From NCBI RefSeq assembly GCF_002119725.1, contig NZ_CP021109.1:1116001-1180000 (forward strand): 64,000 nt of DNA. Direction: 5' to 3'. Positions within the stretch are counted from its first letter, which is position 1. Each line of letters starts with the position of its first letter. The notes under the pieces were generated by a model. That model did not search any database and was not told the DNA's origin. It saw nothing but the letters and a program-made list of their open reading frames with translations. Position numbers and translations under genes: made by a program. Source of the DNA: Bordetella genomosp. 9. GTDB taxonomy: Bacteria > Pseudomonadota > Gammaproteobacteria > Burkholderiales > Burkholderiaceae_B. Below, piece by piece: positions 24,495 through 31,988 of this stretch.

Positions 24495-24821
24495 ATGCCC
24501 GTAGCGATATTCGAATTACCCGACGGCACCGAGCACACCGCGGAGGTGCCGGAGGACTGGTCTTTGATGGAGGCGGCGCGCCGCGACGGCGTGGAAGGCA
24601 TCGTGGCCGAATGCGGAGGCGGCGCGATATGCGGCACCTGCCATGTGCTGGTGCACGAGGAGTGGCTCGCCAGGCTCGAACCGGCCAGCCCGACGGAGGC
24701 CGCCTTGCTTGAGGTCGTCCCGGAACGCTCGCATGCCAGCCGGCTGTCCTGCCAGTTGATCATGAAGGCGGAGCTTGACGGCATACGCGTGCGCGTGCCG
24801 AGCGAGCAATTGTCGATGTGA
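24495..24821 (+). CDS. [2Fe-2S] plant-type ferredoxin of the dioxygenase system
   Basis: The 108-residue ferredoxin coordinates its cluster through Cys40, Cys46, Cys49 (CGGGAICGTC) and Cys86 (LSCQLI). It resembles the adrenodoxin/putidaredoxin-like type rather than the Rieske-type ferredoxin often paired with this kind of reductase. It would carry electrons to the Rieske alpha subunit. The ATG at 24495 follows the reductase stop by 38 bp. The in-frame upstream start would add 19 residues overlapping the reductase. Confidence 0.9.
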   Translation: MPVAIFELPDGTEHTAEVPEDWSLMEAARRDGVEGIVAECGGGAICGTCHVLVHEEWLARLEPASPTEAALLEVVPERSHASRLSCQLIMKAELDGIRVRVPSEQLSM

Positions 24822-24855
24822 ATCCACCGGTTCTTTGGCTCTCGGGAGTCTGCCC

Positions 24856-25065
24856 ATGACTGATTGGAAAACCGTGAATCTCGTCGAGCTGGCCGCCGGA
24901 GACAAGGTGCGCATGGCCGATGGCGCGATCGCAGAGGTCGTGGAGAATCCGCAGGACGGATTCTGGATCACCGTGCGCTATCTCGAACACCCGGCCGGCC
25001 CTGCCGCCATCACTGGCGAGGAAGTGAACGTCTTCGCCACCGATATCGAGAGCGTGCAGGGCTGA
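24856..25065 (+). CDS. Small conserved-context protein in dioxygenase operon, function unknown
   Basis: The 69-residue acidic protein has no signal peptide, membrane segment or cysteine. Alternating hydrophobic strands (DKVRMADGAIAEVVEN, GFWITVRYLE, EEVNVFATDIESV) suggest a small beta-barrel such as an SH3- or KOW-like fold. I do not recognise the family. It lies between ferredoxin and 2-hydroxyacid dehydrogenase with 34-bp gaps on both sides, the same spacing as the surrounding genes, so it is clearly part of the operon. A role in dioxygenase assembly or redox-partner binding is only a guess. Confidence 0.75.
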   Translation: MTDWKTVNLVELAAGDKVRMADGAIAEVVENPQDGFWITVRYLEHPAGPAAITGEEVNVFATDIESVQG

Positions 25066-25099
25066 GGCCCGGCGCTCGTTCCCACTGGAGTGATCTGGA

Positions 25100-26101
25100 A
25101 TGACCAAGAAACCCTGCATCATCGTGACCGCGCCCGTTCCCCAGGACTTGCGCCAATTGCTGGATGCGGCCTTCGATACGGTCGATGTGCCGGCGGGTCA
25201 AAGCCCCCTGGAAGCCCTGCCGCAATCGCAGTGGGCCGCCATCGACGGCATGGTGTGCACGGTGAAGACCCGCGTGGATGGCGCGCTGTTGGATGCGTTG
25301 CCGGCGCTGAAGGTCGTATCCAACTTCGCGGTGGGCTTCGATAACGTGGATATGGACGCCGCAAATGCACGCAAGGTGCTGGTGTGCAATACCCCCGGGG
25401 TACTGGACGGCGCGGTCGCCGACCTGACCATCGGTCTGATGCTGTGCGTCGCGCGCAATCTGGTGGCCGGCGATGCCTTCGTGCGGTCCGGGGCGTGGAC
25501 GAAAGGGCCTTTCCCGCTTGCCACCGATATCCGGGGCAAGACGCTGGGCTTGCTTGGCATGGGGCGTATCGGCCGCGTGGTGGCGCGCACCGCGCGCGCC
25601 TTCGACATGGACGTGATCTATCACAACCGCAAACCCGACGCCCAGGCCGAGTCGGAAGGACTGGCCCGCTATGTCGAACGCGACGCCCTGTTCGCGCAGG
25701 CGGATGTGGTCAGCGTGCATATTCCCCTGACGGCGGAAACCCGGCACAGCGTGGGCGCGCGTGAATTCGGCCTGATGAAGAAAACCGCCATCCTCCTGAA
25801 CACTGCGCGAGGCGCGGTGGTCGACGAGGCGGCGCTGATCGATGCGCTGAAGAATGGCACGATCGCCGGCGCGGGACTCGACGTCATGACTCAGGAACCC
25901 TTGCCGGTATCGAGCCCGCTGATCGGCATGCCCAACGTGGTTCTCCAGGCGCACATCGGCAGCGCGACGGTGGAGACGCGGCGCGCCATGATTGATCTGG
26001 CAGTGCATAACCTGCTCGACGCGTTGGGCGGCAAGCAGCCCAAGGCCATGGTGAATGGCCAGGCATGGCCCTTGGCGCGCCAGGCTGGCGCAAACGCGTA
26101 G
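25100..26101 (+). CDS. D-isomer-specific 2-hydroxyacid dehydrogenase (NAD(P)-dependent)
   Basis: The 333-residue oxidoreductase of the D-2-hydroxyacid family interconverts 2-oxoacids and D-2-hydroxyacids. The NAD fold has GLLGMGRIG; the active-site Arg lies in NTARGAVVDE; the substrate/catalytic His is in LQAHIGSAT near the C-terminus. NRKPD after the second beta strand suggests NADP preference, as in glyoxylate/hydroxypyruvate reductases of the GhrB type. Next to a ThDP decarboxylase and an aldehyde dehydrogenase, it may feed an aromatic hydroxyacid into the pathway. Inference from context only. Confidence 0.88.
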   Translation: MTKKPCIIVTAPVPQDLRQLLDAAFDTVDVPAGQSPLEALPQSQWAAIDGMVCTVKTRVDGALLDALPALKVVSNFAVGFDNVDMDAANARKVLVCNTPGVLDGAVADLTIGLMLCVARNLVAGDAFVRSGAWTKGPFPLATDIRGKTLGLLGMGRIGRVVARTARAFDMDVIYHNRKPDAQAESEGLARYVERDALFAQADVVSVHIPLTAETRHSVGAREFGLMKKTAILLNTARGAVVDEAALIDALKNGTIAGAGLDVMTQEPLPVSSPLIGMPNVVLQAHIGSATVETRRAMIDLAVHNLLDALGGKQPKAMVNGQAWPLARQAGANA

Positions 26102-26142
26102 TCCAGGACGGGGGATCGGTACTTCCCCCAATTTGGCGGCGC

Positions 26143-26162
26143 AGTTTGTAGGATTATCGTAT
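26143..26162. promoter_or_regulatory. Motif copy 2 upstream of dioxygenase alpha gene
   Basis: AGTTTGTAGGATTATCGTAT shares 16 of 20 positions with 21788-21807 and ends 75 bp before the alpha-subunit start. It marks the 136-bp gap between the hydroxyacid dehydrogenase and alpha genes as a second regulated promoter. Confidence 0.5.
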
Positions 26163-26237
26163 TCAGGCCCGGGCGAGCGCTCGGGGTACCGGCCGGGGCG
26201 GCTCAGCCCGGCCCTGCAACAACGTGGCGGGATAGTC

Positions 26238-27593
26238 ATGTCAGCGTCTAGCATCGAGACCCTGGTCCGCGCCGACGAAGGAATGGTCAGCCGTTCCATC
26301 TTCGTCGACGACGGAATTTTCAAGCAGGAACTGGAGCACATCTTTTCCCGCGCCTGGCTGTTCGTCGGGCACGAGAGCCTGGTGCCGAAGGCGGACGACT
26401 ACTTCGTCTCGCGCATGGGGACCGAATCCGTCATCCTGACGCGCGACCGCCAGGGCAAAATCCAGGTCATGCTCAATAGCTGTGCGCACCGGGGCATGAA
26501 GCTGTGCCGCTACGATCACGGCAACAACCGCACCTTCACCTGTCCGTACCACGGGTGGAGCTTTTCCACCGACGGCAAGCTGGTGGAGCGGCCGGGAGAA
26601 CTGGTCGGCGTCCCGGGTCATGCCACACATTACAAGGGCGAGCTGAACAAGAAGGAATGGGGCCTGAAGACAGTGGCCCAGGTCTGCAACTACAAGGGCG
26701 CCATCTTCGCCACCTGGGACCCCAACGCGCCGCCTTTCGAGGAATACCTGGGCGGCATGCGGCTTTATCTGGATGCCGCGCTGGACCACCGCGACGGCCG
26801 CGAAGGCGGCTCAGAAGTGATCGGCGGCGTGCAGAAATGGCGCGTGAACTGCAACTGGAAGTTCGCGCCCGAGAACTTCATCGGCGACCTGTACCACGAC
26901 ATCAGCCACCGGTCGGTGGACATCGTGGGCATCGGTCCCAGCGGCGGCAAGGGCCGTCGCGACCCGTCGGTTTCGCGTTCGGCCATTTGCTTCCCGCAGC
27001 TGGGCCATGGTTTGCTGGGGCGCCTGCCTTACTTCGAAGAGCCGCCTTATTCGCCGATGTACGCCCGGTATCCGGAGGTGGAAGCCTATTACCGCGAAGT
27101 GCACGAGACGCGTGTGCGTACGCTGGGCGACCGCATGCGGGTGCAGTTGAGCGTGGGCACCATCTTCCCGAATATGTCTTTCCATGGGCGTCAGCCCCGC
27201 TCTCTGGCGGTGTTCCATCCCATCAGTCCGACCGAAATGGAGATGTGGCGGATGTACCTGATCGACGCCGACGCGCCGGAAGCCGTCAAGGACGCCGCGC
27301 GCCATTATTTCCTGCGCTATTCGGGCCCTGGAGGCATGACGGAATCGGACGACATGGAAAACTGGACCGGCGCCACCGAGGCAAGCATGGGCGCCATGTC
27401 CCGTCAGCTGTACTTCAATTACCAGATGGGCGTCGGTCACGCCGAGCCGGTGCCGGAAATCCCGGGCGCCGTCGTCAATGGCGAGTACACCGAGGAGAAC
27501 GCGCGGGCCTATTACCGCCGCTGGGCGCAATTCATGAAGGGCGGTTCCTGGGATGCCCTGATGGCGCCGAGCCGCCGGGGCGCCGCCATTTGA
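26238..27593 (+). CDS. Aromatic-ring-hydroxylating dioxygenase, alpha (Rieske) subunit
   Basis: The 451-residue catalytic subunit adds O2 to an aromatic ring to give a cis-dihydrodiol or an analogous product. The Rieske cluster ligands are Cys82, His84, Cys102 and His105. The mononuclear iron site is His220 and His224, with the bridging Asp217 in ENFIGDLYHDISH; a C-terminal DMENW supplies the third ligand Asp. Overall it resembles the phenylpropionate/cumate/polycyclic dioxygenase group. The ATG at 26238 is chosen because the upstream extension has no ribosome site and overlaps the preceding dehydrogenase gene. It has its own 136-bp promoter region. No cis-diol dehydrogenase or ring-cleavage gene lies in the cluster. 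Confidence 0.92.
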   Translation: MSASSIETLVRADEGMVSRSIFVDDGIFKQELEHIFSRAWLFVGHESLVPKADDYFVSRMGTESVILTRDRQGKIQVMLNSCAHRGMKLCRYDHGNNRTFTCPYHGWSFSTDGKLVERPGELVGVPGHATHYKGELNKKEWGLKTVAQVCNYKGAIFATWDPNAPPFEEYLGGMRLYLDAALDHRDGREGGSEVIGGVQKWRVNCNWKFAPENFIGDLYHDISHRSVDIVGIGPSGGKGRRDPSVSRSAICFPQLGHGLLGRLPYFEEPPYSPMYARYPEVEAYYREVHETRVRTLGDRMRVQLSVGTIFPNMSFHGRQPRSLAVFHPISPTEMEMWRMYLIDADAPEAVKDAARHYFLRYSGPGGMTESDDMENWTGATEASMGAMSRQLYFNYQMGVGHAEPVPEIPGAVVNGEYTEENARAYYRRWAQFMKGGSWDALMAPSRRGAAI

Positions 27594-27622
27594 ACGCGGC
27601 GTATCGCCGCGGCATGGCTTGA

Positions 27623-27647
27623 GCGGGATCGCCAGCAGCGATCCCGC
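27623..27647 (+). terminator. Hairpin behind the dioxygenase alpha gene
   Basis: GCGGGATCGC (27623-27632) and GCGATCCCGC (27638-27647) form a perfect 10-bp stem with a five-base loop, 30 bp after the stop codon. There is no T run. It may stabilise the 3' end or assist factor-dependent termination rather than act alone. Confidence 0.4.
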
Positions 27648-27684
27648 GGAATCACCGCATCACGCATCACACATCAAGCATCAC

Positions 27685-27780
27685 CGCAGCACCGCTTCAC
27701 TGCAGCACCGCTTCACCGCAGCATCGCTTCACCGCAGCATCGCTTCACCGCAGCACCGCTTCACCGCAGCATCGCTTCAC
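27685..27780. repeat. Six-copy 16-bp tandem repeat
   Basis: Six contiguous 16-bp units with consensus CGCAGCAYCGCTTCAC start at 27685, 27701, 27717, 27733, 27749 and 27765. They differ only at the first base of unit 2 and the Y position (C or T). A degenerate CATCAC-rich lead-in precedes them. The array fills much of the 242-bp gap between the dioxygenase alpha gene and a Bug-protein gene, ending 55 bp before the latter. No spacers are present, so it is a minisatellite, not CRISPR. Confidence 0.95.
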
Positions 27781-27835
27781 CGAGTTCATCCGCTTGCAAC
27801 CGGGCACGAAGGCCTTGGTAAACCTGGAGTGAATC

Positions 27836-28831
27836 ATGAAACGTCGTGCCTTATTGCAGGCCGCCGCAGGCGGCCTGTGCGCGCTCGCTGCCTGGCGTCC
27901 GGCATTTGCCGATGATCCGACCTGGCCGTCCAAACCGATCAAGCTCATCGTGCCGTACCCGCCCGGCGGGGTAACCGACATCGCTGGACGGCTGGTCAGC
28001 GAGATCGTCTCCCGGCGGTTCGGGCAACCCGTGGTGGTGGAGAATCGGCCGGGCGCCAACGGCCTGATCGGCAGCCAGATGGTCGCGCGGGCGCCGGCCG
28101 ACGGATATACGCTGCTGCTGAACGGGCTGGGCGGGATCGTCTTGCCGCCGGCGACCTCCCAGGGCTATCCCATCGACTACGGCAGCGCGCTCACCCCCAT
28201 CGCCGAGGTCGCGGAATTCGTCAACGTGCTGGTGGTTGGCGCCAACTCGCCTATCCGGTCTCTCGACGACCTGCTGGCCCGCGCACGTGCGAAGAGCGCG
28301 AATGCGCTCAGCTATGGCTCCAACGGCACGGGGACTTCCGCGCACATGACGGCGGAATTCTTCTGCATGCGCAACGGCGTGAAATGCCTGCATGTTCCCT
28401 ACAAGGGCAGTTCGGAAGTGCTGGTCGACGTGACGAACGGCAATCTCGATTTCACCTTCAGCAATCTTCCGCCGGTCATGGGCCTGATCAAGAAGGGCCT
28501 GGTGCGGCCGCTGGCCGTGACCAGCCCCTACCGCAGCCGCGAGCTTCCCGATGTCGCGACCATGGAGGAGTTGGGCATGCGCGACTTTGCGGTCACCAGC
28601 TGGCTGGGCGTTTACGGCCCGGCCGGGATGGACGCGAAGCTGGTCCAGCGCCTGAGCGACGCCATCGTCGAAGGCGTCCGCGATCCGGCGACTGCGAAGA
28701 CGCTGGGCGGCGCCGGCTTCGAGCCGAAGGGCGCCGGAGCGGAGGCGTTTGCCAAGCTGAACCGCGATGAGCTGAAACGCTGGGCGGGCGTTGCCCGCGA
28801 GGCTGGCGTGTCGTTGAAATTTGGATCCTGA
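27836..28831 (+). CDS. Periplasmic Bug/TctC-family solute-binding protein
   Basis: The 331-residue tripartite tricarboxylate transporter substrate receptor of the Bug family is abundant in Bordetella relatives. It has a signal peptide (MKRRALLQAAAGGLCALAAW, cleaved after AFA). Family motifs include WPSKPIKLIVPYPPGG, VVVENRPGANGLIGSQ, YGSNGTGTSAHMTAE and HVPYKGSSEVLVDV. No TctA/TctB membrane genes are in the window, as is common for orphan Bug proteins. Context suggests it binds the aromatic or hydroxyacid substrate of the cluster. The ThDP-enzyme gene follows after four bases. Confidence 0.9.
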   Translation: MKRRALLQAAAGGLCALAAWRPAFADDPTWPSKPIKLIVPYPPGGVTDIAGRLVSEIVSRRFGQPVVVENRPGANGLIGSQMVARAPADGYTLLLNGLGGIVLPPATSQGYPIDYGSALTPIAEVAEFVNVLVVGANSPIRSLDDLLARARAKSANALSYGSNGTGTSAHMTAEFFCMRNGVKCLHVPYKGSSEVLVDVTNGNLDFTFSNLPPVMGLIKKGLVRPLAVTSPYRSRELPDVATMEELGMRDFAVTSWLGVYGPAGMDAKLVQRLSDAIVEGVRDPATAKTLGGAGFEPKGAGAEAFAKLNRDELKRWAGVAREAGVSLKFGS

Positions 28832-28835
28832 GGCC

Positions 28836-30476
28836 ATGCCCGACGTATCGAACCTGCCGGCCGACAGCGCCGCATCAGTCTTCCCGGCATCCGCGCATGC
28901 GGCCCCGCCGGCAGCCGGGCCGGCCGCGCAGAACGGCGCGCAATGGCTGCTGCGTTCGGCCGCGGCATCAGGCCTGCGGGTGTGTTTCGCCAACCCTGGC
29001 ACGACGGAGCTTCCCTTTGTCGCGGCGTTGGATCATGTTCCGCAGGTGCGGCCCATCCTGAGCCTGTTCGAGGGCGTGTGCTCGGGCGCCGCGGACGGCT
29101 ATTTCCGTATCTCGCGCATGCCGGCGATGACGCTGACGCACCTGGGTCCCGGCTTTGCGAACGCGATCGCGAACCTGCACAACGCGCGCCGCGCGCGCTC
29201 GCGCATTCTGAACGTGATCGGCGAGCACATGTCGTGGCACCTGTCTGCCGATCCGCCCCTGGCGTCGGATATCGAGTCGCTCGCGCGTCCGGTGTCCGCG
29301 GGGGTATGGCGCGCCGATAGCATGGCCAACCTGCAATCCGGCGTGCAGTCCGCCCTGCGGGAAGTCCTGCGGCCGGACGGCGGTATTGCGAGCCTCGTGC
29401 TGCCGATGGACATGCAGCAGGGAGCCGCCGACTGGGGGCCGGCGGCGGTGGCGTGCGCGCCGGCGCGGGGCGTCTTCGATGAATCGGCCGTCCACACATT
29501 GGCGCAAACGATCCGCCAGGGCCAGCGGGTGTTGCTGTTCCTGGGCGCCGGCGCCATGACGACGGAAGCCTTGACGCAGGCATCGCGTTTCGCGCAACTG
29601 GACAACGTAGACCTGATCGGCGAAACCTTCCCGGCGCGCAGCGAGCACGGCGGCGGCCTGCCTTCCATCCGGCGTTTTTCCTACCTGGCCGAGCAAGGGC
29701 ATCCCTACCTGCTGGAGTACGCCCGGGTAGCGCTGGTCGATGCCTTGCCGCCGGTGGCGTTTTTCGGGGCGCAGGGCTATCCGAGCTACCTTGGCGATCC
29801 TGCTCGCATGACGACGCTGTCCGAGCCGGGCGGCGGCGGCCTGGCGGCGCTGCGCCGGCTGGCCGACTCGCTCGGTCTGCAGCCGGCGCGATTGCAGGCG
29901 CCGGCACGGATTTCCGATGCGGGCCTGAGCGACGATCTGACCGCCGCGGCGGCAGCGCAGGTGATCGCAGCCAACCTTCCCGACCAGGCCATCGTTTCGG
30001 TGGAGGGCGGCACGATCGGCTTTCCGTTCAATGCAATGGCAAGCCAAGCGGCCCGCCACAGCACCATCGTAATGACCGGCGGCGCCATCGGCCAGGGCCT
30101 GCCCGCAGCCTTCGGCGCTTCCATTGCCGCGCCCGACAGAAAGGTGGTGGCCCTGCAATCGGACGGCAGCGCGCTCTACACGGCGCAGGCGCTCTGGTCC
30201 ATGGCGCGCGAGCGCGCCAACGTGGTGGTGGTGATCGCGGCGAACCGCCGCTATCAGGTGCTGCAGAACGAAATGCAGCGCACCGGCCATGTGCTGCAGC
30301 GTCCCGACGTGCAGGCCTTGCTCGACCTGTCCGGCCCGTCCGTCGATTGGGTGCAGCTGTCCCGTTCGCTCGGTGTGCCGGCGGCAAAGGCAACCACCAC
30401 GTCCGAACTGCGCCGGCTGTTCCATCAGGCGGTGGCCGAGCCGTCGCCCTTCCTGATCGAGGCCGTACTGCCTTGA
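28836..30476 (+). CDS. Thiamine-diphosphate-dependent 2-oxoacid decarboxylase (benzoylformate decarboxylase/ALS-like)
   Basis: The 546-residue enzyme has the three-domain ThDP architecture: N-terminal PYR domain with the cofactor-activating Glu79 in LFEGVCSGAADGY, central transhydrogenase-like domain, and C-terminal PP domain with QSDGSALYTAQALWS. The last is the GDG motif, with Ser for the first Gly. PNPGTTE-like FANPGTTELP is typical of benzoylformate decarboxylase and related enzymes. With the downstream aldehyde dehydrogenase it would turn a 2-oxoacid into aldehyde and then acid. Acetolactate synthase activity is unlikely in this context. A 33-residue Ala/Pro-rich leader precedes the domain. 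ATG 28836 lies 4 bp after the Bug gene, so the two are coupled. Confidence 0.82.
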   Translation: MPDVSNLPADSAASVFPASAHAAPPAAGPAAQNGAQWLLRSAAASGLRVCFANPGTTELPFVAALDHVPQVRPILSLFEGVCSGAADGYFRISRMPAMTLTHLGPGFANAIANLHNARRARSRILNVIGEHMSWHLSADPPLASDIESLARPVSAGVWRADSMANLQSGVQSALREVLRPDGGIASLVLPMDMQQGAADWGPAAVACAPARGVFDESAVHTLAQTIRQGQRVLLFLGAGAMTTEALTQASRFAQLDNVDLIGETFPARSEHGGGLPSIRRFSYLAEQGHPYLLEYARVALVDALPPVAFFGAQGYPSYLGDPARMTTLSEPGGGGLAALRRLADSLGLQPARLQAPARISDAGLSDDLTAAAAAQVIAANLPDQAIVSVEGGTIGFPFNAMASQAARHSTIVMTGGAIGQGLPAAFGASIAAPDRKVVALQSDGSALYTAQALWSMARERANVVVVIAANRRYQVLQNEMQRTGHVLQRPDVQALLDLSGPSVDWVQLSRSLGVPAAKATTTSELRRLFHQAVAEPSPFLIEAVLP

Positions 30477-30517
30477 GGCGGCCTTCCCGCATTCCCTCCA
30501 TATCGACCAGGACCATC

Positions 30518-31948
30518 ATGCACGACAACTACATCGGCGGCCGGTGGGTCGCCTCCGCGCAGGCGCGCGCAAACATCAATCCTTCCGATCTTGCCGACGT
30601 CATCGGCGAATACGCTCAGGCGGATGCGGAACAGGCCGCGCAGGCCATCGGCGCGGCGCGCGCCGCGGCGCGATCATGGGCCCGCACGACCGCACAGCGC
30701 AAATTCGATGTGCTGGACGCCATCGGCACCGAGATCCTTGCCCGCCGCGAGGAGCTTGCAACGCTGCTCGCGCGCGAAGAGGGCAAGACCCTGAACGACG
30801 CGCGTGGCGAAGTCGACCGGGCTGGCGGCATTTTCAAGTTCTTTGCTGGCGAAGCGGTGCGGGTGCCGGGACAGGTGCTCCCCGTCAACCGCGCCGGCAT
30901 CGAACCGGAGGTGACGCGGGAGCCGGTGGGCGTGGTCGGCATCATCGCGCCCTGGAATTTCCCGCTCGCCATTCCCGCTTGGAAGATCGCGCCGGCGCTG
31001 GCATACGGAAACGCCGTGGTGTTCAAGCCGGCAGACCTGGTGCCCGGATGTGCGTGGGCGCTGGCGGAAATCATCAGCCGCGCCGGTCTGCCGGAAGGCG
31101 CGTTCAACCTGGTCATGGGGCGCGGCTCGGTGGTGGGGCAGGCCTTGCTGCAAGACCGCCGTGTGGACGCCATCAGCTTCACCGGTTCCGTCGCCACCGG
31201 CCGCAAGGTGGCGGAGGCCGCCATCGGGCGGCTCGCCAAGGTGCAAATGGAGATGGGGGGCAAGAACCCGCTGGTCGTTCTGGATGATGCCGACCTGGAT
31301 GTGGCGGTGGAATGCGCGGTCAACGGCGCATATTTCCAGACCGGTCAGCGCTGCACGGCGTCGAGCCGCTTCATCGTCCAGCGCGGCATCTACAACGCGT
31401 TCGTTCAGGGCGTGAAGCGCCGCCTGGAAGGACTGAAGGTGGGCCATGCGCTGCAGGCTGGCACGGATATCGGCCCCGTGGTCGACGAAAATCAATTGGC
31501 GCAGAACGAAAACTACCTGCGCATCGGCAAGGATGAAGGTGCGGTGCTCGCCTATGGCGGCGAGCGCATCAAGGCGGATACCGAAGGCTATTTCATGCGT
31601 CCCGCGCTCTTCGTGGATTGCAGCAATGCCCAGCGCATCTGCCGCGAGGAAATTTTCGGCCCCGTCGCGGCGGCCATTCCGGTAGGCAGCTATGAAGAGG
31701 CGCTGGAAGTCGCCAACGATACGGAGTTCGGTCTTTCGTCCGGCATCTGCACGACGTCGCTGAAGCATGCGAACCACTTCAAGCGGGAGTCGCAGGCCGG
31801 TATGGTCATGGTCAATTGCCCCACGGCGGGGGTGGACTATCACGCGCCCTTCGGCGGACGCAAGGCGTCCAGCTACGGGGCGCGCGAGCAGGGACAATAT
31901 GCGCTGGAGTTCTATACCGCAGTGAAGACCGCCTACGTCGCGGCCTAG
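30518..31948 (+). CDS. NAD(P)-dependent aldehyde dehydrogenase
   Basis: The 476-residue ALDH-superfamily enzyme oxidises an aldehyde to the acid. The catalytic Cys279 lies in GQRCTASSR and the general base Glu245 in MEMGGKNP. Cofactor contacts are IIAPWNFPLAIPAWKIAPAL, VFKPADL and FTGSVATGR. The length is normal. It resembles 2-oxoglutarate-semialdehyde and benzaldehyde-type dehydrogenases. It sits 41 bp after the ThDP decarboxylase, whose aldehyde product it would consume. The upstream in-frame start at 30347 lies inside the decarboxylase gene and was rejected. It ends the catabolic operon; the next gene converges. Confidence 0.9.
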   Translation: MHDNYIGGRWVASAQARANINPSDLADVIGEYAQADAEQAAQAIGAARAAARSWARTTAQRKFDVLDAIGTEILARREELATLLAREEGKTLNDARGEVDRAGGIFKFFAGEAVRVPGQVLPVNRAGIEPEVTREPVGVVGIIAPWNFPLAIPAWKIAPALAYGNAVVFKPADLVPGCAWALAEIISRAGLPEGAFNLVMGRGSVVGQALLQDRRVDAISFTGSVATGRKVAEAAIGRLAKVQMEMGGKNPLVVLDDADLDVAVECAVNGAYFQTGQRCTASSRFIVQRGIYNAFVQGVKRRLEGLKVGHALQAGTDIGPVVDENQLAQNENYLRIGKDEGAVLAYGGERIKADTEGYFMRPALFVDCSNAQRICREEIFGPVAAAIPVGSYEEALEVANDTEFGLSSGICTTSLKHANHFKRESQAGMVMVNCPTAGVDYHAPFGGRKASSYGAREQGQYALEFYTAVKTAYVAA

Positions 31949-31988
31949 CATTCACCCGCGCATGACGGCGCGCCGGCCGGGCGGCGCG

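Noticed and set aside
27685..27780. Tandem repeat considered as a CRISPR array
   Set aside because: Units are contiguous 16-mers with no spacers and no cas genes are present.
27619..27915. 98-codon frame through the tandem repeat
   Set aside because: It owes its openness to the repeat and overlaps the Bug gene in another phase. No ribosome site.
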